Source: Nonomuraea jiangxiensis
GTDB lineage: Bacteria > Actinomycetota > Actinomycetes > Streptosporangiales > Streptosporangiaceae
DNA: 64,000 bases
Assembly: GCF_900099965.1 (NCBI RefSeq)
Contig: NZ_FNDJ01000007.1
Coordinates: forward strand, 94,995 to 158,994
Reading direction: 5' to 3'
Below the pieces are notes generated by a model, which had not been told where the DNA came from, searched no databases, and saw nothing but the letters and a program-made list of their open reading frames with translations. The translations under genes were made by a program, and so were the position numbers. Position 1 is the first letter of the stretch. Every line of letters begins with the position of its first letter. Below, one piece after another: positions 62,508 through 64,000 of this stretch.

Positions 62508-63685
62508 GCATCCACCCGCTGCCCCCGGCCAAGGAGCCCACCGGCCTCGGCAGGCTGCCGGTGGCCCGCTGGTTCCTGGTCATCGGGGCCGTGGCGGGGA
62601 CCGCGTTCCTGGTGGGGGTCGCGATCATCATGTTCATGAGCGCCCGGACGCGCGAGCTCAACCCGCGTCCCGAGGTGGCCGCGCAGCTCGCACGGCTGAA
62701 CCTGGCGCTGGTGGTGCTGTTCGTGGTGCTGCTGGCCTGCGGCATCGGACTGGCCGTCATCATCCGCTACGCCGTGCTGAAGCCCATCTCGCAGCTCACC
62801 GACCAGGTCCGTACGGTCGCCGCCGGCGACTTCGACCACGCCCTGCACGTCGACCGGCCGGCGGAGCTGGCCGAGCTGTCCAGCCACATCGACTCCATGC
62901 GCGCCCGCATCGTGTCGGCCTGGCGCATGGCCGCCGACCAGGCCGACGAGCTGCGCAGGTCGAACGGCGAGCTGGAGCAGTTCGCCTACGTGGCCAGCCA
63001 CGACCTGCAGGAGCCGCTGCGCAAGGTCGCCAGCTTCACGCAGATGCTGGAGCAGCGTTACGGCTCCCAGCTCGACGAGCGGGCCACGCAGTACATCCAC
63101 TACGCGGTCGACGGCGCCAAGCGGATGCAGCAGCTGATCAACGACCTGCTCGACTTCTCCAGGGTCGGCCGGATCACCGGCGAGCGAAGCCTGACCGAGA
63201 CCGGCCAGGCCCTGGACATCGCCCTGGAGAGCCTCTCGGCCGCGATCGAGGACAGCGGGGCCACGGTCACCCGGGACCACCTCCCCCTGGTCAACGGCAA
63301 CCGGCCGCAGCTCACCCAGCTCTTCCAGAACCTGATCGAGAACGCCATCAAGTTCCGCTCCGCCGACCCGCCCCGCGTCCACCTCGGAGTCACCAGGAAC
63401 GGCGAGATGTGGGAGTTCACGTGCTCGGACAACGGCATCGGGGTCGAGCCGAAGTACGCCGAACGCATCTTCCTGATCTTCCAGCGCCTCCATCCGCGCG
63501 ACGTCTATCCAGGCACCGGCATCGGCCTGGCCCTGTGCCGCAAGATCGTCGAGTATCACGGCGGCCGGCTCTGGCTCGACGGCACCGCGACGGGCCCGGG
63601 CGCCACGTTCCGCTGGACGCTGCCCGCGGCCACGCTCCCCGTCCACGAGGGCGGGGAAGATCCTTCCGGAGACGACGATGCATGA
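62504..63685 (+). CDS. Membrane histidine kinase (HAMP, phytochrome-type HisKA)
   Basis: About 393 aa. Two helices (WFLVIGAVAGTAFLVGVAII; LALVVLFVVLLACGIGLAVI) with a short outer loop, a HAMP segment, the phospho-acceptor His in FAYVASHDLQEPLRKVASFT and a complete HATPase (LFQNLIENAIKFRS; DNGIGVEPKYAERIF; GTGIGLALCRKIVEYHGG). The HDLQEPLRK form is typical of phytochrome-like kinases that use Rcp1-type regulators, and such a regulator follows. Confidence 0.92.
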   Translation: MSIHPLPPAKEPTGLGRLPVARWFLVIGAVAGTAFLVGVAIIMFMSARTRELNPRPEVAAQLARLNLALVVLFVVLLACGIGLAVIIRYAVLKPISQLTDQVRTVAAGDFDHALHVDRPAELAELSSHIDSMRARIVSAWRMAADQADELRRSNGELEQFAYVASHDLQEPLRKVASFTQMLEQRYGSQLDERATQYIHYAVDGAKRMQQLINDLLDFSRVGRITGERSLTETGQALDIALESLSAAIEDSGATVTRDHLPLVNGNRPQLTQLFQNLIENAIKFRSADPPRVHLGVTRNGEMWEFTCSDNGIGVEPKYAERIFLIFQRLHPRDVYPGTGIGLALCRKIVEYHGGRLWLDGTATGPGATFRWTLPAATLPVHEGGEDPSGDDDA

Positions 63686-64000
63686 ATGGCGCCCGATCGA
63701 GGTGCTCCTGGTGGAGGACGACCAGGGGGACATTCTGCTCACCAAGGAGGCGTTCGACCTCAACAAGGTCCGCAACCGGCTGCACGTGGTCACCGACGGC
63801 GAGCAGGCGCTGGCCTACCTGCGCAGGCAGGGCGACTTCGCGGACTCGACACGCCCGGACCTCATCCTGCTCGATCTCAATCTGCCCCGGCTGGGCGGCC
63901 TGGAGGTGCTGGCCGAGGTGAAGGCCGACGCCACGCTCCGGACGATCCCGGTGGTGATCTTGACCACATCGGAGGCCGAGGAGGACATTTTGCACAGTTA
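63678..64000 (+). CDS. Rcp1-like response regulator (partial, runs off the window)
   Basis: ATG at 63678 overlaps the kinase stop by 8 bases. A single receiver domain: VLLVEDDQGDILLTKEAFDL, the Asp in LILLDLNLPRLGGLEVLAEV and VVILTTSEAEEDIL. The 3' end is beyond the window. It is the likely phosphate target of the upstream kinase. Confidence 0.9.
   Translation, partial: MHEWRPIEVLLVEDDQGDILLTKEAFDLNKVRNRLHVVTDGEQALAYLRRQGDFADSTRPDLILLDLNLPRLGGLEVLAEVKADATLRTIPVVILTTSEAEEDILHS

Overview
This is high-GC actinobacterial DNA, most likely from a Streptosporangiales-type organism (Nonomuraea/Streptosporangium-like). That placement is an inference from GC content, many GTG starts, a mycothiol gene (mshB), a CelR/CebR-type operator and conserved gene neighbourhoods. 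No rRNA, tRNA, CRISPR array, integrase or transposase was recognised. A scattered backbone matches, from memory, the order of the Mycobacterium tuberculosis Rv1170-Rv1223 region: mshB, ferredoxin, dapC, dapD, dapE, LOG protein, an Rv1209-like membrane protein, tag, an Rv1211-like DUF3117 protein, O-methyltransferase, sigE, anti-sigma factor, htrA. Lineage-specific blocks are inserted between these genes.

Left part (1-20.1 kb): an envelope-stress module (ECF sigma, ZAS anti-sigma factor, HtrA protease) with a good sigma-E-type promoter in front of sigE; leucyl aminopeptidase; a PaaX regulator with an enoyl-CoA hydratase; a polysaccharide lyase family 8 protein without a signal peptide; base-excision glycosylase; two LOG-family hydrolases; the lysine/DAP genes dapE-dapD and dapC-ferredoxin; a free-standing SH3-like fragment of a GNAT gene; and an orphan solute-binding lipoprotein.

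Centre (20.2-36.9 kb): a methyltransferase, then the most unusual locus of the window. This is a UvrD-type helicase with a small N-terminal domain that may have a RelE-like fold, flanked by two paralogous proteins that share their N- and C-terminal domains. One paralogue carries a clear sigma-70 region 4-like helix-turn-helix plus HARE-HTH-like winged helices. This is my main candidate for an undescribed system. After it come a second cysteinyl-tRNA synthetase, a penicillin-acylase-family enzyme, a secreted Thr/Pro repeat protein, mshB with a flavin reductase and membrane protein, and a DPP-IV-like peptidase.

Right part (36.9-64 kb): repeat-rich intergenic DNA around a secreted tripeptidyl-aminopeptidase-like hydrolase; a heterodimeric ABC exporter with complementary degenerate ATP sites; two APH-fold kinases; a DUF305 lipoprotein; a secreted GH16 glucanase with a DUF1996 protein under a probable LacI-type operator; a DUF234-type ATPase behind a perfect AT-rich palindrome; a TetR/MFS/SDR efflux cassette; RtcB RNA ligase; a Septu-like (PtuAB) ATPase + HNH defence pair; the sdhCAB respiratory operon with a divergent LysR gene; and a PP2C phosphatase / histidine kinase / response regulator signalling operon cut by the window end.
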